64,000 nucleotides of DNA. It comes from Diphasiastrum complanatum. Lineage: Eukaryota; Streptophyta; Lycopodiopsida; Lycopodiales; Lycopodiaceae. Shown piece by piece: positions 11,308 through 22,565 of this stretch. Below the pieces are notes generated by a model that was given only the letters and a program-made list of their open reading frames with translations, did not search any database and was not told where the DNA came from. A program made the position numbers and the translations under genes. The stretch spans positions 30,068,149-30,132,148 of the forward strand of contig CM055100.1 in NCBI GenBank assembly GCA_029204225.1. Direction: 5' to 3'. Each line of letters starts with the position of its first letter. The first letter of the stretch is position 1.

Positions 11308-12262
11308 ATGGACCAACAAAGAGACCCTGAAATTCCAGACGATTATCCATACGAGGTCAGGTCACCTGTAGCTGAACAAATCAGACGTCGTAGGTTCTAC
11401 CGAATAAGAGCCGAACTACAAGACCAATCAACAAACCCATTCGAGGGACAAGAGCCTGATAGAGCTAAGTCCTCATGCGCACGACCCCAATTTTATGGTG
11501 CTGAACTCTCACAGGCCAAAACCAACCTTAATGGAGTCTCTGCTATCCACAATGCTCATCATGAGAGACGTACACCCAAGCTAGATCTACCAAAGTTTGA
11601 CGGTAGTTCGGACCCTCAAAGATTTTTGCAAATCTTTGAGAATGCATGTGATGTGTATGGCAAAACATCTCCCGATGCTATGATCCAACTGTTTTCGATG
11701 ACCATGATCGCTAAAGCATGTGATTGGTTCTCCAACCTTGATCGTAAAGATAAGACAGACTGGTCAATCTTGAAAGAGACCTTTATCAAGCATTTTAAGC
11801 CCTTTCGCTTGATTGAGAGTCCTTTTGTCAAATTGAGTAACATTAAGATGGCAAAGGATGAACGTGTACGAGACTATATCGAGCATTTCAAATGCCTCAA
11901 AAGTCAAGTACAAGAACAGCCCTCTGAACAGATGCTCATCATCTGGTTTTTAGTCGGCCTTCCAAGATGGATTAGACACGAGCTTATATCTAATGACGAA
12001 TATATGAGCCTCAAAATTAGCTATGTCTGACACCATCAAGGAAGAAGACGAAGGATCAGATGTTGACGAATCCAGTGAAAGACGAGCAACACGTGCTCCT
12101 CTCCATGAGTCGAAGCCGATCGAGGATACCCGAGATCAGCTTTGGAAATCCCAGTTGGAGTTGTTTAATAAGCAACATCAACTACAGATGGAGAAACTCA
12201 CCAATGAGTTTCCAAGATGTTGGCACAAAATTGATGGTAGAATTCAAAATTTAGCAAGTTCA
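11308..12262 (+). pseudogene. Gy-1 gag, frameshifted and truncated before the zinc knuckles
   Basis: Seen: ATG at 11,308 opens a frame with an N-terminal charged region, then the Gag core: LDLPKFDGSSDPQRFLQIFE, QLFSMTMIAKACDWF, FIKHFKPF, VRDYIEHFKCL and WFLVGLPRWIRHEL. Near 12,020 the frame shifts. The next frame carries the acidic EEDEGSDVDESSE linker and a QLEL..KQHQLQMEKL helix, the same order as Gy-4 Gag. Homology stops near 12,262, so knuckles and pol are missing. Known: Gag assembles the particle. The ATG is chosen because the sequence before it is A-rich leader. The copy cannot be autonomous. Confidence 0.85.
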
Positions 12263-13570
12263 GATCAATTGGTTGGTCATAACTCTATATATAGGATTCC
12301 ATGTCGATTAGAAAAATGTTCTTGCCATTAAATTCCAATATGTCATGGTGAAAAAACCTAGAAAGGACCAAAATCCATGATTTTTGCTTGTTTTTTCATG
12401 AAATTGGATGGTAGGAGGTTGTTGAGCATCAATTAAAACTAAGAAAAGATGAATCATAGTCTTTTGAAGCTGTCCTAGAAGTTAGAGCCAAGAATTCTAG
12501 CAATTGAGTTTTTCAAAAATTGTTAAAATTTGACCAATTTTGGTGAATTTTGGGAGGTGGATTTCTCTAAATCCATAAGGAGATCATTCTGGATTTTTTA
12601 CAGCATGATTTGTATTCTTTTTCATCTTCCCATCAAGCTATCAGACTTGTAAATTGATGGGTAGAGGCTTATGTTTCAATTCCATCAAGTTTGTAGCAAT
12701 TTTGACTTCTAGAAATCAAGAGTTCATGGTTCTCAGCCCATACTGCTTCATAGGATCTGTATGAAGGCTTCATAAAACTCTTAGAGGCCATTTAAGACTA
12801 TTTGGATCATCACTTTTGGTTGAGTGTTTGCACGTTTTTAGGAAAATTGGACTTGAAAAAGTGTCTTCTCCTACAGTTTTTTTGGTTGTTCTGAACTCGC
12901 ACGTGTGAATCCTAGGTGGTAGGCTGACGTGACAAGAGTCTTGTTCACTAGTCTCCCTATGTACTGAGTTTTACAACACCCAATTTGGTGTCCTATAGCC
13001 AAAGATATGATCATCTGAAGTTTTGCAATTTTGTGAGGAAAATTGGTAGAATTTCGAATTATTCTGATTGCATGCAAGTCAATTTCCTATTTTGAGGTAC
13101 TGTGCTTGCATGGAATGTCTGCATGTTGATTCTCAAAGTGATACTGACATGCATGAGTGGCTTAGATCTGTTTTGAGTGGTTATACGCATGTACTCTGAC
13201 TGATAGATACAAAATTGGGTTTTATAGCTGACATTTCCGTAGAACTTGATTTTACATAAAATTCCGTAATTGTGACAAATCAGTTTAATGTCGCATGTCT
13301 TGCATGCCTGATGGACATTAATGTAAAAAATTAAAAATCGAATAGTTAATCAAATTTTCGATTTCGGTTGTTTAATATTTGACAATGGTTTTTTACGAAT
13401 TTTTAGAAAACGTAAAATTTTAAAAAAATAAATAAAAGTGCAAAAACTCAAAATTTTTAGTTTTTTCTAGTTTCTTGTAATATCTATGAAATTGGCTAAA
13501 AATGGTGATTTGACCATGCTGGAGTCAATTTTAGTCGGTTTTGGTCAACTGTACTTCAGTATGAGTTAAT
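12263..13570. other. AT-rich non-coding stretch
   Basis: No coding sequence recognised. A GCACGTGTGAA word near 12,900 resembles words in Copia LTRs and leaders elsewhere in the window, so part may be old Copia leader DNA; this is weak. Confidence 0.3.
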
Positions 13571-13957
13571 ATGATATTAACTAAATTTAGTAATTTCCAA
13601 GATATATATATCGAGATGGCTGAAGAAACTTCAAATCAAGCTACGAATCCAGGTGCGCCATCTTATATGGTAATTTGCCAGCAGTTGAGTACAGCGCTTA
13701 ATGATAAGAATAATCGTAATCAGATGAGAGATCAACGAATGGAGGTTTTGTTGAATCAAGTCAAATTGATGTCTTCACCCAATCTCGGTTTTCAACCGGA
13801 GGTTTATGCGGGGGGAAACAAGGAGAAGAAACCTGAAATCATCGAGGACTGGCTGGCCAAGTGGAGTAGTTACTTCAATCTGCACAGTGTTCCTAATGAG
13901 AAGAAAATTGAAAGTGTCGTGCTGTTTTTACGCGGCAAAGCCTCATCGTGGTGGTGA
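13571..13957 (+). pseudogene. Gypsy gag N-terminal fragment
   Basis: Seen: 128 codons ending at TGA, with a likely real ATG at about 13,616 (MAEETSNQATN). A helix-rich segment leads to IIEDWLAKWSSYFNLHSVP and KIESVVLFLRGKASSWW, the start of a Gypsy Gag core in which the WW is normally followed by a D/E-L-R segment. The stop comes exactly after WW, and a few codons in the same frame beyond it still look like Gag. Beyond about 13,975 the similarity passes to the opposite strand. It belongs to a different Gag subfamily from Gy-1 and Gy-4. Confidence 0.65.
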
Positions 13958-13959
13958 GA

Positions 13960-14475
13960 TTTGCGTGCTCTGTAGATCGGATTACAACAATAAGGTCTAC
14001 TGGCATGGGGTTTAGCATCCGTCTTTAATGGGATTCTATGCATGGCAACCGAGGGATCTACCCCCTTCATGTCCTTTTAGTTCCATGCGAAGTTATGACG
14101 ATATTTTCTAAGGAGCTTCTTTAAGGCCAAACGTTGTTCGGTGTTGAGATGTGCTTCAATATGGACAAACTTTTCCTCTGTCTCATCAGGCTCTTGAAGA
14201 TTTAACTTTATGGTTTGAGCGGGGCCATCATATGGCTCATTCCCCTTTGGCTCCTCTTAAGCTTGAGGCAGGTGGATAGTTATATCTTCAATGGTGAAGT
14301 CCTTGAAATGGTTGAGCACATCAATTTTATCAAGGGCATAGGAGCTTATAATAAAATCTACAAAAGGAAACAAGCGCGCATCGAACCGATATTCAAACCT
14401 AGAGGATTGTGCTTCGCTCGAAGTTTCTTGAGCTATTGTGAGGTCGCGAGGAGGCTTCACCTCTATAATCTTTTT
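13960..14475 (-). pseudogene. Gypsy pol fragment (linker and start of reverse transcriptase)
   Basis: Seen on the reverse strand: an acidic linker, then LNTEQRLALKKLLRKYRHNFAW, KDMKGVDPSVAMHRIPL and a KPHASRP-type segment. This is the standard entry into a Ty3/Gypsy reverse transcriptase (DMxGIDPxxxxHxI). One stop replaces the residue after FAW, and another splits the linker. The catalytic YxDD is not reached. It lies tail-against-tail with the forward gag fragment at 13,571-13,957, so the two pieces were brought together by rearrangement and not by one intact element. Confidence 0.65.
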
Positions 14476-14762
14476 TTTCAGTGCTTTTTTTTCTCAAGGG
14501 AATTATGGAGTTGGATTCACAAATTTCGGATAAGTAATGGATTCTTTGTGTTGATTATGCCACTTTTTGGGCTTTTTAAAAAGCATAAAATGTCACTGAA
14601 TTTTTTTTAAAAAAATTTCAAAATTCTGAAGCCCATTCCAGTCCGTGTCAGATTATGCGCATCAGACTGCCACGTGGCAGTTTTTCATTGGTCCAAAAAA
14701 TCCCAAACTGCTGATTATGCTTTGTAAATGGCATGCGAAAATGTCAAAGACTCCATTACGCA

Positions 14763-14858
14763 ATGGAAGGAGCCGGGCACAGCCCATTCTGCCTGGTTCG
14801 CCCAAATTTTTTTTAAAATCCTTATCAGGTAGAATGGGCTGTGCCCGGCTCCTTCCAT
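14763..14858. repeat. Perfect 28-bp inverted repeat with a 40-base loop
   Basis: The arm 14,763-14,790 (ATGGAAGGAGCCGGGCACAG...) is the exact reverse complement of 14,831-14,858. The arms are GC-rich in an AT-rich neighbourhood and the loop holds an AT-rich run. There is no ORF and no tail to support a transposon call. It would fold into a strong hairpin in RNA or DNA. Confidence 0.9.
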
Positions 14859-15177
14859 AATTCGTAGCATACTTTTCCGAAATTATTGGTAGGGTGCACT
14901 TCTACATGGATTTTTTGGTAAAAGATGCTGCGAATTTGTTTGAATCTATTTGCACATTCATGATTTCTTGAGGAAGTTTTTCAAATGGTGTTGAGTGATC
15001 TGCAAAAGTTAATCTGGTTACTTGGTTCATTGTTGGGTTTCGCCCAGATGAAGTTAGGAACTGCCTGCATCAGTCCGTAATGCTCTGAATCATGTTGTTT
15101 ATTCAAGTTCATAGATAATGTAGAAAATTATCCTGTTTATATGGACTGTGGGAGCATAAGCACATGATTCCAGTTAT
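14859..15177. other. Non-coding stretch after the hairpin
   Basis: Nothing recognised. Confidence 0.3.
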
Positions 15178-15263
15178 TGCATGCATAGGATTATGGATTG
15201 TTTTACACAAAAACCTTCTTGCATGCATAGGATTATGGATTGTTTTACACAAAAAACTTCTGT
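15178..15263. repeat. Direct tandem duplication, 43-bp unit
   Basis: Two adjacent copies of a unit beginning TTGCATGCATAGGATTATGG and containing TTTTACACAAAAA; the copies differ at very few positions. Confidence 0.9.
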
Positions 15264-16180
15264 AAACCTGCACGTTGGGAGCATATAGTAGAGTAGCAGT
15301 CTACTACTATTTTGATTCTGAGAGGGAAGTGGAGCTATGAATGTAAGTTAAGATCAATAACTTTCTTAGATATGTTGTTCTCTGTAGAATTTTTGAAAAG
15401 CTTATGCTCTCTGCAATATGACTTGCAAGTACTGAAATAAGCATGAAGTAAAGTAAAAAAATCTAAAAATAAATCTGAGTCTCTTTGAGCTGTAGGCCAT
15501 TAAAAATCAGGGGTCAATCTTCAACCAGCAGTCGAATCTGTAGAAGGATGACAGTGTAACCTTGTTAGATTTGATAAGGCAAATCTTGATTGAAAAACCC
15601 TGCTGATCACCTTTCAAGTAATAGCATCCCTCTGTGTAGCTCTACAGATTAGAGATGTTATTGGCTGATGGTTTCTGAACCGGTGAGTCTTGCAAAGAGC
15701 TTTTGAACTGTTGTCTTCCACCTCAACAGGTAATTCCTTCTGGAACCTGATCTGCCTGTGATGGCGTGTGCGAGATAGCTGGCTTTTGGGTGCCAGGAGT
15801 AAATGCCCGTCTCTTTATCATTGATCTAGTTACCTCTTGGCGCGCTCCCTTGCTGAGAACGTTGAAGGTGTAGATGCATCTGGGATTGAAATCCCAGCAG
15901 ACCAAATTCTGCATCCTATACCTCGTTTTTCTAGGAGTGTGATCAGGGTATTGATGATCTGAAAGATGATACAGATTAGGCGCAGTTGAACGAGGAATGT
16001 TCCTGTAGCCGTGAGATGGCGCTCTCTCGCATAGGAGCTATTGAAGTGCAATTTAGAAGGTTGAGGAGGTGAACGACCTGCTATGTGATGAGGGCCGAAT
16101 AGCCATCGCGACTGTAGCCGCCAGGGGGGAGTGAATTTTTTGGGATGTAAAACCCTTAGGGTTAATTGCAACTCGATAGA
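15264..16180. other. Non-coding stretch, less AT-rich than its right neighbour
   Basis: No gene supported. A reverse-strand frame of 113 codons (15,830-16,171) lacks any recognised motif and looks like chance. Confidence 0.3.
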
Positions 16181-19100
16181 AAATTCTATAAGTCAAGTGT
16201 GGCCTTGGGTGGAATTTTCAGTAATTGGAAATTCTAAAGAATTTTATGGCTTTTGCTTAGTTAAGAGACTCTGCATGGGATTTTTTCTTTTATATTATCC
16301 GACCTTTGATTATTTTGCATGCGAAGGGAGCTTGGGAGTTGTAATAAGCATTACGACATCAGTTACTCTTCTAGTTCAGCATAGAAAATAATTAGGTCTA
16401 GTAAGGATAACTATAAGAAAAACCTATATATTGAATTCTCTAGGCCATATTGGGTGACGATACAAGTTTCGTAATCCTAACCACTTCTATGATTTTGGTT
16501 CATAGATTTAGGATTGACAGCAAGATAATTGTTCCTAATGGACTACCTTTTCCAAGACGGTACCCGGTTCAAGAAAAATTAATTTTTTCTGGTACTGTGC
16601 TTGATTGGTGACTAAACTTTGGAAACTGAGTTCTTCCCAGATCGAAAGTTTGAAATTTTTACTTGTCCGGGATATTTCTAATCGACATTGATCGTTGGAA
16701 ATGGATCAAGTGAGTGTTGGGCATGATACTCGTGAAAATTGAATATAAAACCGTCAAACAATATGAAATGACCAGATATTTTGGGAGGTGAGAGAACTCT
16801 TTATCCGAACAAGAAAATTTTGTTGGATACAGTTTGAGAGTTACTAAAATCCTATTGGTGAGATTTTTGTCCATGTGATTTCATATTCTAAGTTTGGATA
16901 GTTCAATATTAATGGAGTAATGCCAGAGCAGTCAATAATTGGAAAAACAACCCAATTTTATTGGAAAAAATTGTAATAATAGGAATTACAAAACTGAATT
17001 CATTTCTAGTAAAATCCTATGGTGAATTATATTCAAAAGATTAGACTAGTACTGTTTCACATACTAATAAATGATTTTTGATATATCAGATATTCAGCCC
17101 AGGTATAGGACAGAAATGAAATTGTTCAGATTCTTTCAAAGTTCCTATAGTAATTATTTTTTAAACATTTACTAATGTCGTTACGTCTTCTTGATACCTT
17201 AGCTGAAAGATTTTCAAGGAACTGAAAATTCTAAGGAGGGAAGAAGAGTAGACATCAGTGATAGTAAGTGTGATTGGGAAATGTATTTCGCAATTAGGAT
17301 TTTGGTAATCTCAGTAAATAATTGCTTAATACCAGTTATTAATTTCCTGGATAGAATTCATTTAGTTGAATTCATAACTGATATCTTTGTGACCATTGAG
17401 TTATCCGCACTTTTGGATGTCAAATGTGATGTTTAAAGAGGAATCTGATATGTGGATTACATTGGATCTGTTAATTGATAGAAGCTTGTCCCTAGATTTG
17501 ATGCATCAGTAGGGGATTCGAAGCTTATTCATTAACTAGAAAAGATCAGAATGTAATAGTGAACCATGTTAATTCTTTTATATAAATCATAGAATCAGAT
17601 GTGGATTTGTGGTATCCATCTAATTGGCATTGACAGTCATCCAAATAAATGGATCTCCAATGTTTGGGAACAAGAGATAATATCCTATAGTGATTATAGG
17701 ACAGCTAGATGATCAGTGGATCTCTAGAATATCGAATAGGGCGGTTAAGGGTTTTCTGGAAGGAAAGCTGATGGTATGGGACATCAGTAATTTTGGAAAG
17801 ATAATTCTAGGACTGTAAAAATCTGATGATCAATGGTGTGTTTTAGTACCTAGTCGCAATATGGGAAAAAAAGAAACCATTCGATCAAATGTGGAGTATT
17901 TTGGAAAATTTTGAAGTTTAATCTAGATCCAATTGTGGTATCTCATTATTTACAAAATCAGAGGCTCTCAAATCTATTTCTCGCTTTTTTTTTTAATCCT
18001 TCTTAGTAATTTTTTGAATATAAGACATCAGACTAGTTTATATGAATTCTTTCCAACGTGAAGTTATTCTTCTGAAAGACTATTATGTCATATAAATTAC
18101 TACTTGTGTGAATAGACTTAGAAGTCAGATAGATTCTAAAGTCAAAGTGGTTCGATTTCTTAAACCTAGGATATCTCTTTGTGCATAAATGGATTTCGAT
18201 GGAATGGTAGTTTCTATCACTCGGATTGAAAATATTTGATAAAAAGTCTTGAGTGTAATAGAGTGAATCCTTTAGTGGAAGCACTTACTACTGACTTTTC
18301 AAGGATTTAGATATTTTCATATATCATCTTTCCAGTTAACTTTTATTGAAATTTATAATTTCTTTAAAAGGAGGGGTGAAGTAGTGGAATAAAATTCTAT
18401 TTGGAAATCTGTAGATTGCATAGTTTCGGAAGAGAACCAACTGTGGTATAGAAATGAGATTTGGTCTGAAAGTAATTTCGGATAGATTCAGAGTAAGATA
18501 CCTAAATGAAACTTTTTGAAAAAAGAGAAATTCTCTAGGGATTGTGTGGACAATTTGAAACTAGAACAGGTTTGATATTTGAATCATTATCTATAAGTAG
18601 TACAGTGAATGGTCAAAGGTTACTAATTTCATTTTGGTTGAAATAGAAGTAAGTTTGATCAGAAGATAAGTCTGAGAGTTCTGTATTGGATCAACCTAAT
18701 CTTAGTTTGAGTACTAGGATCAGAGAGGGGTTGATTGAGTGGATGAAATTATGTAATTAGAGGTAAGTTGGATTGGAAAACTGTTGAGATTGAATGTTAT
18801 TCGTCTCAAAGATTTCTCGGATATGTTATTTACTCATGAGAAATATAAAATCATTTGTAGCTGAGTTACAAGATCTCAGTGAGATATGTGAGTAACATAT
18901 TTGGGTTCTGGAGGAATCTGCCAAATAAAAATGTGTTTATGTATTGGGTCATAGTGAGATTATTCACATATGTGCACGATTAATCTTGTATGAATCTACT
19001 GTGTATTCCTGGTTACTAGAGCTATTTGGTGCACTTAACCTAGTCGGTGAACATGAACATATGATCAAGTATTGTTTTGACAAATACTTGCAGAGTTAAC

Positions 19101-20190
19101 GGATCTTTCTATGGAATATTTATGAGTTAACTAATAAATGATTTGGTTAAGGATCTAAATGTGGTGTTCTACATGTATAATTCAAAGTTGCACCTGGACA
19201 TTGAGATTTCTAAATCATAAACAATTAACTTGAGTAGTTGATTACTCCATAATGAAGTTAATTGGTAAAACGATCAGTGTGATGTGGATTCACCAGGAAC
19301 TGATGGTTTGTGAATTATATTGCTTGTAAGACGCATGATAAGTGAATCATTTGGGTTCATCAGTTAGAATTATGTGCATTGGATATATAGTATTCTTGGA
19401 TAGAGTATTCCTTAGTTAAGGAATGAGACTCAATTCTTTGATGATTGTATCCCAGAGAGCTCAATTGGATAATGAATCATAATGAATCTGAGAATAATAA
19501 CTGAATCGATATTCAACAGGACTTTGGGTATCTAGATGTGATTTTAGATTGTAATCTAAAGTTTTTGTAGTTGAAGATAATTGTCATTTTGGTATGCATT
19601 CAGTCTATACTTTGCACTTCAGTTAAAGAATCCTGGTGAAATCATAAATATTTAGATTCATATGATTCGTCAATCATAATTTTCTAGAATCCAAAACCAT
19701 AATCATTTACAGGATACTGGAGTATATGTCCAACATAACTCAGGAAAAGTAAGAATCATTCCAAAATCTTTCCACTAAGAAAATATTGGATTTAGGAATG
19801 GTGATGAGAGTGAGGATTGATTCTTGATCTATTATGTGAGTAAGAATTCAGATTAGTGTTTTTGAATCTCTCTACTCCAGTATTTTAATTAAGAACCTAT
19901 GGATCTCATGGACATTATCTTATCTATCTAGTGGATGCTATTCTGCTACAGTTTATGGTCTGCAGATGTTGAGTATAGTTCTTCATTTACTTGGATCTCC
20001 AGTTATCATAGGAGACAGACAAGTCTATTAAGATGAATGAATGCTATTTTCTTGCATTTGGTGCTAGAAGCATGAGCATTTAACTCAAAAGAGTATCTGG
20101 GATACTTACAGTTGAGTTTTAATCATTCTATATCTTAATGATTCTCCTGGAGATTCTAGTTGAATGAATTATCATATCTTAGAATTGGAT
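16181..20190. other. About 4 kb of uniform AT-rich, ORF-free DNA
   Basis: Neither strand has a convincing coding frame (longest about 83 codons, no motif). Composition is uniform with many GATCT/GAATTC-like words and no clear LTR, primer site or long repeat. It sits next to the leader of Gy-3 (reverse strand), so it could be a non-coding internal region of that element, of the kind seen in large retrotransposon derivatives. No second LTR was found to support this. Confidence 0.4.
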
Positions 20191-20199
20191 TCTAAGGAT

Positions 20200-21010
20200 A
20201 GTTGTACTTACTGATGTGCGCCTACAGACTAGAACCTGAAAAACGACTGACCCAGCTGAAGAACAAGCTGAAATACCTTTGACAAACCTCTGAAAACGTC
20301 TTAAACGGTTGAAATACTGATGAATAACATCGCTAAAGTCCCAAAAAACAGTCGGAAAACCATTGAAAATATCTGAAAATGGCTGAAACACTGATGAGAA
20401 ATATCTCGAATGTCAGAAAAAAAGTAGAAAACTCTCTGAAGTCGAAAAAACAGCCAAAAACAATTGAAAATGTCTAAAAAATGTCGGAAGTATGTCTGAA
20501 AATGTTAGAAAATAGCAGAAGTACGTATGAAAAAGAAAAAATGTCTGAAGAATGGCTATGAAGACCTCTGAATCGCATAAGGCTGAGGACGACACTCCCT
20601 CCAAATCGTTCAAGGATCAGAAGGGCATGCAAGAAGCGCCGTGAAGCTGGTGGTTCAGAAACGAGGTGTATGCATCAGAAAGGCATCTGAGCCGCTTACC
20701 ATGCTGTTGGTCACTACCATTCTGAGCCACTGCAGATCAAAACGCAATCAAAACAGGGCTACTGTTGGCTGCTACTCTGTTGATGACTGGTGGCTTGCTC
20801 CGAGTCCTCCTAAAGAGCGGTCTGATGGGCACTGGAGGTCGTGTTGAGGGCGTAGCTGATGGGTGTGGAAGGAGCCTGCAGACGAGAAGGAAACTCGTGG
20901 AGGCTCTTCCAAACCTCTGATGCACCAAAAACTCTTGGCACCTCTTCCAAACCGCTATGCAACAAAATCTCGTGGTAGATATTCCAAACCTCTATGCAAC
21001 AAAAACTCAT
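20200..21010 (-). repeat. Repetitive leader of Gypsy element Gy-3
   Basis: Two repeat types. At 20,230-20,560 short words CTGAAAATGTC/GTCTGAAAA/GTCGGAA (plus-strand spelling) recur many times with irregular spacing. At 20,891-21,010 a 37-38-bp unit (AAACTCGTGG...CTTCCAAACC...ATGCAACA) is repeated about 3.3 times, with copy starts near 20,893, 20,931, 20,968 and 21,005. The stretch lies just downstream, in element sense, of the Gy-3 primer site. No gag follows. Confidence 0.75.
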
Positions 21011-21216
21011 GGCAGCAAGAAACCCGTGGCATGCAAGAAGAGGCCCCTAAAACAAGCAATAAGGATGTCAAAAGCCTGAAACCTAGCGAAGAGTCAAAAA
21101 GCAAAAGGGATGCGACAAGCAAAAAGAATATGAAAATCAATCAGTAGCAAAGCAACAAGCAAGAAAAAAAACTAGTAAGAGAGAACTTGAAAAATGTAAA
21201 GAAAACAAGAAAAGAG

Positions 21217-21230
21217 CGGCAACGACGCCA
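21217..21230 (-). other. tRNA-Asp primer-binding site of Gy-3
   Basis: On the reverse strand TGGCGTCGTTGCCG matches the tRNA-Asp complement TGGCGCCGTTGCCG with one mismatch, two bases or fewer after the LTR end CCTAACA. Confidence 0.7.
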
Positions 21231-21231
21231 A

Positions 21232-21800
21232 TGTTAGGTCTTCAGCATCCACATCGACTATGGCTCCAACTAGCATGACTATGGCAGTCTCCCAACTAGT
21301 CTACGCTATGGCTTTTCCAACTAGCTTGGATATGGATGCAATAAAGACAGTCATGGGCATGGTGGTAAGTATTCTGATGGGTAAGATCCTCTCTTCTCTA
21401 GTTTCTCTACTTAGGAACTGACTCAAATGACGGCTTAACCTAACTCAAATGACGGCTTAACCTAAAACCCAACTTCACAAAGGCTTAACCTACTTGTGAA
21501 AGGCCCAATGATAAAATAAAACTAATTAACTTGGTTCATAGAAACTCTAATACATAGTGTAACAATTATAAATCGTCACAGAGGAGAACTCTCAATGAAA
21601 GAAGATAAAGCTCTATTATGCACATGAGGTTCTTTTGGCAAAATGGACTCTTCCACTCCTATATATACTTGGAGTGGTGGTCACTTACAAAAAGGCACTA
21701 TGGGACAAATAGACCACATAGGCTTAACTTAATTAAATTGATACCATGGGACAAACTCCCAATGGACCATAAACAATTGAAATCACTTAAGTTGAACTTA
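21232..21800 (-). repeat. 5' LTR of Gy-3 (upstream boundary uncertain)
   Basis: The downstream terminus is CCTAACA at 21,232 (reverse strand). A TATATATAGG box lies near 21,660 on the reverse strand. The terminal part has a duplicated 21-bp word (ACTCAAATGACGGCTTAACC type, at about 21,421 and 21,443) and three CCAACTAG..TATGG-like copies at 21,265-21,330. The upstream end, where it meets the Gy-2 RNase H remnant near 21,800, cannot be fixed without a second LTR. Confidence 0.6.
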
Positions 21801-21801
21801 T

Positions 21802-22565
21802 TCAGACTAGTTTAAGTTCCAATCTTCTAGACTTAGGCTTAGAACTAAACAACTTTAAGCCATTGCAACATGGCGCAAAGGCCGAAACTTGACTGATCCA
21901 AATTGATGTTTCCAATTGAATACGCATTATATGTTCGTTCAAAAATTCATCAGAAAAGGGTTCAAACTGATTTTTTGTTTGGATGCGAGATATATAATCA
22001 ACATTTTGATGATCCTTGCCTCTTCTTAATTCTACTTCATAATTAAACTCATCTAATAACAATACCCATCTAGTTACCCTACCTGAAAGATCAGGCTTCA
22101 CTAAATGTTTCAATGCATAGTGATCTAGATGAAAAACAAAAAGATATGCTAAAAGATGATGTCTAAATTTCTTTACTTAATAAATCATTCCTAGTGCTTC
22201 ACGCTCTGTAGTAGAATAGTTCTTTTCTGATGTTGCAAGTTGTCTACCCGCATAATGAATTGGGTAATCTATATTTTGGTCATCTTTCTGACTAAGCACT
22301 ACACCTATTGCAAATGATGATGTGTCTACATATACATGGAACTTTTTAGCCCAATTTGGAGGTCTAACTCCAGTCGCCTCTACTAATGATTGTTTTAACT
22401 TATCAAAAGCTTGTTGATGTTCTTGTGACCAATGATACTCAACAAACTTTTTTAATAAGCTTGTTAAAGTATTTACTACTATGGCATAATCCTTAATTAT
22501 TCTACGATTATATCCTACGTGTCCTAGAAATCCTCTAAGCTCTCATAAATTGGTTGGTTCAGTTA
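21802..22565 (-). pseudogene. Gy-2 reverse transcriptase end and RNase H
   Basis: Seen on the reverse strand: a reverse transcriptase thumb segment (LRGFLGHVGYNRRIIK) leads to a Ty3 RNase H: VYVDTSSFAIGVVLSQ, IHYAGRQL, KNYSTTEREALGMIY, a stop, HLDHYALKHLV and the chromatin-proximal tail DHQNVDYISRI. The order and spacing are normal for Ty3/Gypsy. At least one in-frame stop follows GMIY. The upstream part of pol (protease and RT palm with catalytic YxDD) is missing because of the deletion at about 22,565. The homology ends near 21,802 against the Gy-3 LTR, so integrase is missing too. Confidence 0.85.

Noticed and set aside
14763-14858. Bacterial-type rho-independent terminator
   Set aside because: Plant nuclear context, no T-run directly after the stem, and a 40-base loop.
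15723-16171. Reverse-strand gene of 113 codons
   Set aside because: No motif, no splice context, and no neighbour supports coding.
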